DNA of 6,304 bases from JALXCG01 sp026991065 [NCBI: Gemmatimonadota bacterium]. GTDB taxonomy: Bacteria; GCA-2686955. This document shows, piece after piece, positions 1 through 6,303 of the stretch. The number at the start of each line of letters is the position of its first letter. The stretch's first letter is position 1. A program made the position numbers and the translations under genes. The stretch covers positions 1 to 6,304 of the forward strand of contig JALXCG010000354.1 of assembly GCA_026991065.1 (NCBI GenBank). The letters are read 5' to 3'. The notes below the pieces were generated by a model. That model saw nothing but the letters and a program-made list of their open reading frames with translations. It did not search any database and had not been told where the DNA came from.

Positions 1-1
1 A

Positions 2-1837
2 TGGATGCTGATATTGCTCGTTCCCACCCTCGGGGGTCTGCTCTGGGCGGAGCGCCGCTATGCCCGCGAACGCGCCCGCGGGCGGCGGCGGATGGCTGGT
101 GAGCGGGTCGCCGAGCTGGCGCCCACATTGGTGGAGAAGCGATCCCGCTGGAAGCGCCGCACCACATCGCTGGCCGTGCTGCTGCTGGTGGTGGCGCTGG
201 CTCGCCCGCAGTTCGGCACCCACTTTACCGAGGTGAAGCAGGAGGGGATCGATATCGTCTTCGCCATCGACACCTCCCGCTCGATGCTGGCGGAGGATCT
301 GAGCCCCAACCGGCTGGAGCGTGCCCGGCTCGAGATCGAAGCGCTGCTGCCGCGACTGGGCGGCGACCGGGTGGCGATCGTGGCCTTCGCCGGGGCGGCT
401 TTCGTGGAGTGCCCGCTCACCCTCGACCACGGTGCGCTGCGCCTCTTTCTCGATGCGCTCTCGCCCGACCTGATTCCCCGCCCGGGAACCGATCTGGAGG
501 CGGCGATCCGCAAGGCGATCGCGGCCTTCCCGGATGAAAAGAACGCCTCGCGGGTGGTGATTCTGCTGAGCGATGGTGAAGGGTTCGAGGGGGATGCGGA
601 GAAGGCGGGAGAAGCGGCCGCCGAAAAGGGAATCGTGATTCATGCTGTGGGGCTGGGAAGCCCGGAGGGGGAACCGATTCCGGAGTTTGACGAGGCGGGA
701 AATCGCCTGGGCTACAAGAAGGATGCGCAGGGTCAGGTGGTGATGTCGCGATTGGATGAGTCCACCCTGTCGCGCCTGGCGCTGGCCACCGGCGGGCGCT
801 ACTATCGTGTTTCCGGCAACGGTTTTGCCTTGGATGAGGTGATGAACGAGATCGCCACCATGGCGCGCCAGGAGACCGAAAGCCGCTTCGTGGTGGCCTA
901 TGAGGAGCGGTTTCAGTGGCCGCTGGCGGCGGCGCTGCTGCTGCTGCTCCTGGACAGTGGGATTCTGCTGGGGCGGGCACCGCGCGGTTGGCGCCGGATC
1001 GTGGTGGCCATGGTGGCGCTTGGTACGCTGCTCCTCGGGCTGCCCCGGCGGAGCTGGGCCGGGGACTTCTACGACAAGGCGGAGGAGGGGAACAAGGCCT
1101 ATGCGAAGCAGGAGTTCGACAAAGCGCTCGAGGCCTACAAGCAGGCGGCGGTTGACGCCCCGGAGCGAGCGGACCTGCAGTACAATGTCGGCACGGCGTT
1201 GCTGAAGACGGGGGATACCGAGGAAGCCGCGCACGTGCTGGAGCGGGCCGCGATCAAGGCCAAGGAGGACCCGGAGATCCGGCGGGACTCGCACTACAAT
1301 CGCGGCGAGGCTTTCTTGGCGGCTCAGGACTACGCGTCGGCAATCGATGCATTCCAGGCTGCGATTGATGAGGATCCGCGGGACGCGGACGCGCTCTACA
1401 ACCTGGAACTCGCGTTGCGCAAGCAGCAGGAGCAGCAAAAGCAGAAGCAGCAGGAGCAACAGGACCAGCAGAATCAGCAGCAACAGGACCAGCAAGAGCA
1501 GCAAGATCAGCAGGACCAGCAGGACCAACAAGAGCAGCAGGACCAGCAGGACCAACAAGAGCAGCAGGATCAGCAGGACCAGCAGGACCAGCAGGACCAG
1601 CAGGACCAACAAGAGCAGCAGGATCAGCAGGACCAGCAGGACCAAGAGCAACAGGATCAGCAGGACCAGCAAGACCAGCAGCAGCAGGAGCAATCAGCTC
1701 AGCCGGACTCGACCCGAATGGATGAGCAACTCGCCAACCAGATTCTGGACGCAATCGCCGAGGATGAAGGCGAACTGCACAAGGCCCGGGCACGGATGAT
1801 GATCCCCAACAGTGACAAGCCGGAGAAGGACTGGTGA
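2..1837 (+). CDS. BatB-BatC fusion: membrane-anchored vWA + TPR protein of the Bat operon (5' end outside window)
   Basis: Residues are counted from the ATG at base 5, but the frame is open to base 2 (a Trp codon). BatA/BatB proteins usually start a few residues further upstream with a 'PW-LLLL' segment, so I take the true start as outside the window. Order of parts: first membrane segment (1-14), Arg-rich loop (17-53), second membrane segment (54-67), vWA domain (82-290), two more membrane segments (304-322, 330-347), about three TPRs (353-470), a Gln-rich acidic tail (474-563) and a conserved-looking end finishing in KDW. The MIDAS metal site looks intact: DTSRS at 89-93, T162 and D190. The stretch SMLAEDLSPNRLERA is typical of BatB. 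The positive-inside rule puts vWA and TPR in the periplasm. Elsewhere BatB and BatC are often separate genes; here they are one frame. The family is linked to aerotolerance and envelope stress with MoxR ATPases, but its molecular role is poorly defined. Family call confident; function less so. Confidence 0.92.
   Translation, partial: WMLILLVPTLGGLLWAERRYARERARGRRRMAGERVAELAPTLVEKRSRWKRRTTSLAVLLLVVALARPQFGTHFTEVKQEGIDIVFAIDTSRSMLAEDLSPNRLERARLEIEALLPRLGGDRVAIVAFAGAAFVECPLTLDHGALRLFLDALSPDLIPRPGTDLEAAIRKAIAAFPDEKNASRVVILLSDGEGFEGDAEKAGEAAAEKGIVIHAVGLGSPEGEPIPEFDEAGNRLGYKKDAQGQVVMSRLDESTLSRLALATGGRYYRVSGNGFALDEVMNEIATMARQETESRFVVAYEERFQWPLAAALLLLLLDSGILLGRAPRGWRRIVVAMVALGTLLLGLPRRSWAGDFYDKAEEGNKAYAKQEFDKALEAYKQAAVDAPERADLQYNVGTALLKTGDTEEAAHVLERAAIKAKEDPEIRRDSHYNRGEAFLAAQDYASAIDAFQAAIDEDPRDADALYNLELALRKQQEQQKQKQQEQQDQQNQQQQDQQEQQDQQDQQDQQEQQDQQDQQEQQDQQDQQDQQDQQDQQEQQDQQDQQDQEQQDQQDQQDQQQQEQSAQPDSTRMDEQLANQILDAIAEDEGELHKARARMMIPNSDKPEKDW
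1424..1693 (+). repeat. In-frame QQD/QQE minisatellite in the BatB-BatC tail
   Basis: These 90 codons (residues 474-563) encode 61 Gln, 18 Asp, 8 Glu, 2 Lys and 1 Asn. From residue 495 to 546 an acidic residue stands at every third position without exception (18 QQ[D/E] triplets). At 547-548 one Gln is missing, which shifts the register by one codon. At DNA level there is a larger period: the marker ccaacaagagcag, with its uncommon CAA codons, recurs at 1525, 1552 and 1606, spaced 27 and 54 bases. A fourth copy at 1642 has lost one CAA triplet. This points to duplication of a 27-base (9-codon) unit rather than only single-codon slippage. The tail should be disordered, strongly acidic and periplasmic. 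Gln-rich low-complexity tails are common in BatB/BatC-type TPR proteins. Confidence 0.95.
1822..1830 (+). promoter_or_regulatory. Ribosome binding site for batD, inside the end of batB-batC
   Basis: The purine run ggagaagga lies within the last codons of the upstream gene. Its AAGGA end sits 6 bases before the ATG at 1837 and 3 bases before the GTG at 1834. The spacing favours the ATG, giving a TGATG stop/start overlap. The two starts differ by a single codon. Confidence 0.6.
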
Positions 1838-3840
1838 TGGGCGCCGCAACCCGCAGAAATCCACCTGTCGGCGGGCACGCGTCGCGACCGGCGGCCCGCT
1901 GGGCGGTCGCCTGGATCGCGATGCTCCTGCTGAGCTGGGCGCAGCCCGCCCGGGCCGGAGAACCGACGATCGCGGCCTCGGTGGACCCGAAAGTGATCGG
2001 CATCGAAGACGCAACAACGCTCACGATCACGATCAACGCCGGTGCTTCCGGCGTATTCTCGCGGCCCAGTCTGCCGGAACTGGATGATTTCGAAGTAACC
2101 GCGACCGGATCGAGCCGCAACATGACCTTTGTCAACGGTCACATGGAAAGCTCGATCGCTTACTCCTACACGCTGCGCCCAAGACAGAAAGGCAAGCTGT
2201 CCATTCCGCCGATTACGGTGGAGATGGGAGGCAAGAATTACTCGACTCCCCCCCTTGCGGTCGAAGTGCGCGACGGGAGCCTCGCACAGCGTCGAAGCAG
2301 CCGACGGCGCGGCAGTACTTTTGGCGATCCATTCAGCCCCCGGAGCCGCTGGGATCGGGGACGCCGGACTGGTCGCCGGGGGCGCGAGATCGACCCGCGC
2401 GACCACATTGAGATCGAGACCGCGGTGGATCGCGAGAGCGCGGTGGTGGGCCAGGAGATCGACCTGGTTTTTCGCCTCGCCACATCGCCCGAGATCCGGT
2501 TCGACCGCCAGCCGGTTTACACGCCACCGGAGGTGCAGGGAGGCTGGGTCGAGGAGCTGGGCGACGAGACTCGGCGCAACGAGGTGCGGGCCGGAGTCCC
2601 CTGGGAGATTGTAGAGATTCGCTACGCGCTCTTCCCGACTGCGCCGGGCAAGTTGGAGATCAGCCCGGCCAAGCTGGATGGCGTGGTCAGCGCCAGCCGG
2701 ATGGACATCTTCTCTTTGATGAGCGGGCAGGGACGGCGGCTGATCCTGGAGACCGATCCGATCACGGTCGATGTCTCGCCTCTGCCGGCGGATGGCCGCC
2801 CCGACAATTTTGCCGGCGCGGTTGGCGATTTCACCATGCGCGCCGGTTTCGACCGCGATCGCGGCACGGTCAACGACCCGCTCACGTTGACGATCACAAT
2901 CGAGGGGCGAGGCAATCTGCGCACGCTCCCCGATCCACCGATGCCCGATATCGAGGGATTGCGGTTCTTCGAGCCTCAGGCGACGGTTGAAAAAAGCGTG
3001 GTCGGGGGTCACTTCGGCGGCAAGCGCACGTTGACCCGGTTGGTGGTCCCGGAGAAGGCGGGAACAGTGCTTTTTCCCGCTCTTGACCTGGCTTATTTCA
3101 ATCCGGAGACGGGACGCTACCATCACGCACGCAGCAGCGCGATTCGCCTGGAGATTCTGCCCGGCGAAGGGGGTGATGCGGGCCCGGTGGTTTCGGGATT
3201 GTCCAAAGAGGAGGTCAAGCGGCTCAAGTCAGACATTGAGTACATCTATACCGAACCGCTCCGCCTTCTGCCTCGATCCACTCCTCCCTATCGCCGCTTC
3301 GGCTTCTGGGCGCTGGCACTGCTGCCTCTGCTGCTCCTCGCCGGCGCGCTTATCTGGCGCCAGCGGCGCGATCGTCTGGAGCAAGATGTTGGCTATGCCC
3401 GCTCCACTCGCGCGTTCAAGACACTGCGCCGGGGATTGGCGCAGCTGCGCCGCATGCCGGCCGAAGATCGCCAGGTCTGGAGTTTCGCCAACCGCCTGTT
3501 GCTCGATTACCTGGGCGATCGATTCAACCTGAACACCGCGGGTCTGACCACGCATGAAGCCACCGAAATGATCGGCCAGGCCGGCATTCCCGAAGCGACC
3601 GGGAAAGCGATTCGCGATTTCCTTAGTTCGTGCGACCTGGCACGCTACGCTCCCGGCGGCATGCAGGTGGGTCCGAGCCAATTGGCCGACCAGATTGAGG
3701 CGATCGCCGCTGGGATTGAAAGGCCCAATGGCGCGGCCACGCTGCTCTCGCGGGCGGCGGCAGTCACCGGCAGCAACGCAAGCGGTGCCGGGAAACCGCC
3801 CGCACGGCGCGGCGACCGAGAGGGAGGCAAGAAGCTGTGA
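1837..3840 (+). CDS. batD: BatD-like protein (oxygen-tolerance family), membrane-anchored periplasmic
   Basis: The product is 667 residues from the ATG at 1837; a GTG at 1834 would add one. A long basic n-region is followed by a hydrophobic core and a signal-peptidase site PARA|GEP, with cleavage after residue 40. The mature part begins with the BatD hallmark: a beta domain with 'VDPKVIGIEDATTLTITI' and, later, 'FSRPSLPELDDFEV' and 'YSYTLRPRQKGKLSIPP'. The same type of domain recurs around 190-310 and 330-440, the last with 'VVPEKAGTVLFPALDLAYFNP'. An Arg-rich linker (about 152-188, 14 Arg) separates the first two. One membrane segment (487-506) follows, then a helical cytoplasmic C-terminus of about 160 residues, so this is the long form of BatD. 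The gene overlaps both neighbours and is probably co-translated with them. BatD is usually thought to be a periplasmic partner of the vWA proteins; no enzymatic motif is visible. Family assignment is strong. Confidence 0.92.
   Translation: MGAATRRNPPVGGHASRPAARWAVAWIAMLLLSWAQPARAGEPTIAASVDPKVIGIEDATTLTITINAGASGVFSRPSLPELDDFEVTATGSSRNMTFVNGHMESSIAYSYTLRPRQKGKLSIPPITVEMGGKNYSTPPLAVEVRDGSLAQRRSSRRRGSTFGDPFSPRSRWDRGRRTGRRGREIDPRDHIEIETAVDRESAVVGQEIDLVFRLATSPEIRFDRQPVYTPPEVQGGWVEELGDETRRNEVRAGVPWEIVEIRYALFPTAPGKLEISPAKLDGVVSASRMDIFSLMSGQGRRLILETDPITVDVSPLPADGRPDNFAGAVGDFTMRAGFDRDRGTVNDPLTLTITIEGRGNLRTLPDPPMPDIEGLRFFEPQATVEKSVVGGHFGGKRTLTRLVVPEKAGTVLFPALDLAYFNPETGRYHHARSSAIRLEILPGEGGDAGPVVSGLSKEEVKRLKSDIEYIYTEPLRLLPRSTPPYRRFGFWALALLPLLLLAGALIWRQRRDRLEQDVGYARSTRAFKTLRRGLAQLRRMPAEDRQVWSFANRLLLDYLGDRFNLNTAGLTTHEATEMIGQAGIPEATGKAIRDFLSSCDLARYAPGGMQVGPSQLADQIEAIAAGIERPNGAATLLSRAAAVTGSNASGAGKPPARRGDREGGKKL
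3821..3827 (+). promoter_or_regulatory. Ribosome binding site supporting the GTG start of batE
   Basis: The sequence agggagg lies 9 bases before the GTG at 3837, inside the last codons of batD. The in-frame ATG at 3864 has only a weak aaagg four bases before it. This is the main reason for choosing the GTG start. Confidence 0.6.
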
Positions 3841-4685
3841 TCGCACTTTCAAGCAAAGGCCACATGAGGTTGCTGACCCTCCTTCTGCTCCTGACCCTCC
3901 AACTGCCCGCCACCGCCACGGCGACAGCAAGTGCCCCGGCGGGCACCTCGCCCTCCGTCGTGGCTCCGGCGGACACTGGCGACGAGCAGACTCCCGAGGC
4001 GATCCTCGCGGCCGGCAACCGCGCCTATCAGGAGGGTGACTACGAGGGGGCCGCGAACCACTACAAGGCCCTGCTGGAGCGCGGATTCGAGAACGGTTAC
4101 CTGCTCTACAACCTGGGCAACGCCTATTACAAGCTCGGCGACCTGGGTCACGCCATCCTCGCCTATGAACGCGCCCATCGGCTGCTCCCCCGCTACCAGG
4201 ATCTGGACGAAAACCTGGCCTATCTCAAAGTGCTGAAGCGCGACAAGGATCCGGACGCCGGAGCGCCACGCTATCTTCTTGTGGCACGAAAACTGGTGCA
4301 CGGAGTCACGCTGGCCGAAATCTCCTGGGCCGCGCTGGCAACCTGGCTGCTGCTCGCCGCGATCCTGTTGGCGCGCATTCTGCTCCGGCGCGACGCCCAG
4401 GCGCGGCCGGCTCTGCGGGTCGCAACCTGGGTGGTGGGGCTGCTGCTGGTCGGTGCCCTCTGCCACACCTTCTATCTGGCGCGGAACCTCTCCCGACCGG
4501 TCGCGATCGTGATCGCCGAGGAGGTTGCTGTACGTTCCGGACCGAGCGAAGAGGACATCACCGAGTTCAAGCTTCACGCCGGCACCAAGGTGCTGCTGGA
4601 GCGTGGAGCGGAGGGGTGGAGCAGAATCGCACTCTCGGAAGAGCTGCGCGGCTGGTGTCCCAGCGACGCGATCGAGAAAATCTGA
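3837..4685 (+). CDS. batE: BatE-like protein: TPR, two membrane helices, SH3 domain
   Basis: The product is 282 residues from GTG 3837, which overlaps the batD stop as GTGA. An ATG at 3864 (residue 10) is the alternative; both leave a good signal peptide (MRLLTLLLLLTLQLPATATA). Order of parts: signal peptide, a short Ala/Pro/Thr linker, two TPR units (about 53-86 and 87-120, with NRAYQEGDYEGAANHYKALL and YNLGNAYYKLGDLGHAILAYERA), a membrane helix (162-184), a short basic loop (RRDAQAR) that should be cytoplasmic, a second helix (191-215), and an SH3-type domain (222-282, with VRSGPS and GWCPSDAIEKI). TPR and SH3 are therefore both periplasmic. This domain order is that of BatE, the last gene of Bat operons in Bacteroidetes and Spirochaetes. 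SH3 domains of this kind often bind peptidoglycan or proteins, but no ligand can be read here. It is the last gene of this unit; the convergent operon ends 110 bases on. Confidence 0.9.
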   Translation: MIALSSKGHMRLLTLLLLLTLQLPATATATASAPAGTSPSVVAPADTGDEQTPEAILAAGNRAYQEGDYEGAANHYKALLERGFENGYLLYNLGNAYYKLGDLGHAILAYERAHRLLPRYQDLDENLAYLKVLKRDKDPDAGAPRYLLVARKLVHGVTLAEISWAALATWLLLAAILLARILLRRDAQARPALRVATWVVGLLLVGALCHTFYLARNLSRPVAIVIAEEVAVRSGPSEEDITEFKLHAGTKVLLERGAEGWSRIALSEELRGWCPSDAIEKI

Positions 4686-4734
4686 GACGTCGCGCACGGG
4701 GGGATCAGCCCAACCGGCGATGGCTCCGGACACT

Positions 4735-4764
4735 ACCGGACAATTCCCTGGACAAGGGTCCGGT
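4735..4764. terminator. Possible hairpin between the convergent operons
   Basis: In the 110-base gap between batE and the bactofilin gene, accggac (4735-4741) pairs perfectly with gtccggt (4758-4764). Inside it, ccct (4746-4749) can alternatively extend an accgga/tccggt stem with aggg (4755-4758). No run of T follows on either strand, so a classical intrinsic terminator is not supported. It may still halt or protect convergent transcripts. The rest of the gap shows nothing recognisable. Confidence 0.25.
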
Positions 4765-4795
4765 TCCGGCGCCGCGGCGGCCCGAAACGCCCGGC

Positions 4796-5215
4796 CTACA
4801 GCGCCTGCTGCTCAGTGGCGACGCTACTTGTGGGCGAATCCTCGGGTGCGACGGACTTGATCTCGCCGTTCAGTGTTGCGCCCGATTCAACCGCGATGTC
4901 CAGGACCTGAATGGTGCCGCTGATCACCGCGGTCGATCGCGCCATCAGCTTCTGCGCCACCACATCTCCCTGGACTTTGCCGTGGCAGACCAGCACCTCC
5001 ACCTGCACATCGCCGATCACGCTGCCGCTCTCGCTCAGCACCAGGTAGCCACCGTTCACGTTGCCCTCGACCCGGCCATCGAGCCGCGCCTTGCCGGCGA
5101 AATGGATGTTGCCCTCAACCCGCAGATTCGCATCGAGGATGCTGGTGATCGCATCCCGGTTGTCGCCGTTCATGGTGACGCCCTCCGGGTCGGACTTGCG
5201 GTTTCTTCTGAGCAT
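4796..5215 (-). CDS. Bactofilin (polymer-forming cytoskeletal protein)
   Basis: The product is 139 residues from the ATG at 5215. A central right-handed beta-helix domain (about 23-120) shows the regular hydrophobic/Gly rungs of bactofilins: VEGNIHF, LDGRVEGNV, SVIGDVQV, KVQGDVVA, AVISGTIQV and ATLNGEIKS. Short, probably disordered ends flank it. Bactofilins polymerise without nucleotide into filaments on the inner face of the membrane and recruit envelope enzymes. The N-terminus MLRRNRK is a short hydrophobic/basic tail like the one used for membrane binding in this family. There are two plausible starts: ATG 5215, 8 bases after the M23 stop with a weak binding site, or ATG 5173 (residue 15, MNGDNRD), which has a strong ggaggg 7 bases upstream. 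I keep the longer form because of the tail. The adjacent co-directional M23 peptidase suggests a joint role in local cell-wall remodelling. Family call is strong. Confidence 0.93.
   Translation of the reverse strand: MLRRNRKSDPEGVTMNGDNRDAITSILDANLRVEGNIHFAGKARLDGRVEGNVNGGYLVLSESGSVIGDVQVEVLVCHGKVQGDVVAQKLMARSTAVISGTIQVLDIAVESGATLNGEIKSVAPEDSPTSSVATEQQAL
5181..5186 (-). promoter_or_regulatory. Strong internal ribosome binding site in the bactofilin gene
   Basis: On the minus strand ggaggg (5186 to 5181) is followed after 7 bases by ATG at 5173-5171, in frame with the bactofilin. This is a better site than the one before the ATG at 5215, where agg is 7 bases away and agga directly abuts the start. 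It may set the true start or give a second, shorter product without the basic N-terminal tail. Confidence 0.45.
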
Positions 5216-5223
5216 TCCTGAAC

Positions 5224-6111
5224 CTACGATCTGCTGTGGTTGAGAAACTCGCCGACCCAGATCTGCGCTACCGGATCGAAGGCCTCGCCATGGCGCCGAA
5301 TCTCGTAGTGGAGATGAGGGCCGGTGCTGCGCCCGCTGTTGCCCAACTGGCCGATCACATCGCCGCGACTCAGCGTGTCCCCCACCTGCACGGAGACTTT
5401 CGCCAGGTGACCGAAGAGAGTCTCTTCGCCATCGGGGTGGGCGATCCGCACGTAGTGGCCATAGCCGCGCCGGGCGTAGCCGACCTGGACAACCACGCCA
5501 TCCGCGGTGGCGTGCACCGGAGCGTGCATCTCACCCCGCAGATCCACCCCCTTGTGGTAAGCACGGCGACCGGTGAAGGGATCCTTGCGAACACCGAAAC
5601 GCGAGGTGATCACGGCATTGTCGAACGGTAGTCCCAAGGGCACCGCGGCGGTTTGTTCCAAGAGCGAATCGGCGCGCAGAAGCGTGGCCTGAATCCCTTC
5701 CAGCGGCAGGGGCTCATAGGGGCCGCCGGTGTTGTTGCTGCTGTCGCCCGTGCTCTCCGGGTCGATCACGCCGACCTGCGCCAGGACCGCTTCCATGTCC
5801 GCGCTGCGGGTATTCAGCGCGTTGAGTGCATCAGCCAGCCGGGTGGCATTCTCCTCGCGCAGATCCGCGATGGTCTGTTGAAATGTCCGATTCTCCTGAG
5901 CCAGAGACTCCACTTGCTGATCCAGCGCGGCGATTCGCGACTGCCGTTCCCGCAAGGCAGAAAGCGAATTGAGCCCGAACGCGCCAAAGCCAAGAGCCAG
6001 GACCAGAAGCGCCGTAACTCCGCCAAGGGTGAGCCGAAGCCGTTTCAGTGAGAGGGTAAACGCCCGGGTTCCGGCGCTTTCACTGGTGAGGATGATGTGC
6101 AGATCCCCCAT
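5224..6111 (-). CDS. Membrane-anchored M23 (LytM-type) peptidoglycan endopeptidase with coiled coil
   Basis: The product is 295 residues. A short N-terminal cytoplasmic tail (1-30) leads into one membrane helix (about 31-50), a periplasmic coiled coil (51-112, rich in Leu/Glu/Gln/Arg), a Pro/Gly/Asn linker, and a C-terminal M23 domain (about 160-290). Zinc-site and catalytic residues are all visible: H186 and D190 in HKGVD, H235 in FGHL, and H266/H268 in HLH. The domain is therefore expected to be active, cutting peptide cross-links in peptidoglycan, rather than a degenerate activator of the EnvC type. The fold markers SRFGVRKDP, G(D)xIGxxGNSGRSTGPHLHYE are textbook for the family. The start ATG at 6111 follows the upstream stop by 3 bases and has an aaggagg region upstream. 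The bactofilin gene begins 8 bases after its stop, so the cytoplasmic tail could be where the bactofilin scaffold recruits it; that is inference. Substrate bond cannot be read from sequence. Confidence 0.95.
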   Translation of the reverse strand: MGDLHIILTSESAGTRAFTLSLKRLRLTLGGVTALLVLALGFGAFGLNSLSALRERQSRIAALDQQVESLAQENRTFQQTIADLREENATRLADALNALNTRSADMEAVLAQVGVIDPESTGDSSNNTGGPYEPLPLEGIQATLLRADSLLEQTAAVPLGLPFDNAVITSRFGVRKDPFTGRRAYHKGVDLRGEMHAPVHATADGVVVQVGYARRGYGHYVRIAHPDGEETLFGHLAKVSVQVGDTLSRGDVIGQLGNSGRSTGPHLHYEIRRHGEAFDPVAQIWVGEFLNHSRS

Positions 6112-6114
6112 TGC

Positions 6115-6303
6115 CTACTTCTCCTCCTTCTCGGGCAGCAGATGCCCCTCTACCCGCTCCAGACGCTCACTCAGAATCCGCAGTTTCTCGCGCAGCTCTT
6201 CGATCTCCTTGGCCGCCACCGCCGGGGCTTTCTGGCGGGCGGCCGCGCGCAGATCATCAATGATGCCGTCCAGGATTGGGTGATCCTGGACGGCATCATT
6301 GAT
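6115..6303 (-). CDS. Small coiled-coil protein, C-terminal part (5' end outside window or corrupted by the edge palindrome)
   Basis: An open frame of 62 codons ends in TAG at 6117-6115, three bases before the M23 start. It has no ATG inside the window; the only GTG (codon 29, base 6219) lacks a binding site, so the start is presumably beyond base 6304. After about residue 30 the sequence is a clean coiled coil (AAKEIEELREKL, RILSERLERVEGHLL) ending in a charged EKEEK tail. The part before it, HPILDGIIDDLRAAARQ, looks like an amphipathic helix. I do not recognise the family. Codons 1-7 (INDAVQD) fall in one arm of a perfect 22-base inverted repeat and mirror codons 10-17, so they may not be real. 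Reality as a gene is supported by coding-like composition, the adjacent stop/start and the binding site embedded in its end. Its role is unknown; the position suggests the same envelope pathway. Confidence 0.6.
   Translation of the reverse strand: MNDAVQDHPILDGIIDDLRAAARQKAPAVAAKEIEELREKLRILSERLERVEGHLLPEKEEK
6121..6129 (-). promoter_or_regulatory. Ribosome binding site for the M23 gene within the upstream gene's end
   Basis: On the minus strand aaggaggag (6129 to 6121) lies 9 bases before the ATG at 6111. It is formed by the codons for the EKEEK tail of the upstream coiled-coil protein, which stops at 6115. The arrangement supports ATG 6111 and coupled translation. Confidence 0.65.

Noticed and set aside
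1001-1012. Possible separate internal start for a stand-alone batC (GTG 1001, GTG 1004 or ATG 1010)
   Set aside because: No convincing ribosome binding site precedes these codons and the frame is continuous with BatB, so a fusion is the simpler reading.
1254-2135. Antisense open frame with collagen-like GPAGPADPAALVGPAGPA repeats
   Set aside because: It is the mirror of the QQD/QQE repeat read on the other strand (cag/gac triplets become G-P-A codons). The sense frame carries a continuous BatB-BatC protein with a conserved end, so the collagen-like look is an artefact of the repeat.
1699-3126. Long antisense open frame (about 475 codons) opposite batD
   Set aside because: It has no recognisable domain, starts and ends without context, and lies opposite a clear BatD gene. 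Long antisense frames are expected in GC-rich coding DNA.
3864-3866. ATG at 3864 as the start of batE
   Set aside because: It would give a shorter, neat signal peptide, but its binding site is weak, while GTG 3837 has a strong site and the typical GTGA overlap. It remains a possible alternative.
4616-5221. Plus-strand open frame of about 200 codons across the convergent gap and opposite the bactofilin
   Set aside because: It overlaps the end of batE in another frame and the whole bactofilin gene on the other strand, has His/Ala/Arg-rich composition and no domain.
5236-6051. Plus-strand open frames opposite the M23 gene
   Set aside because: They are shadows of the M23 frame, which has every catalytic residue and a clear ribosome binding site.
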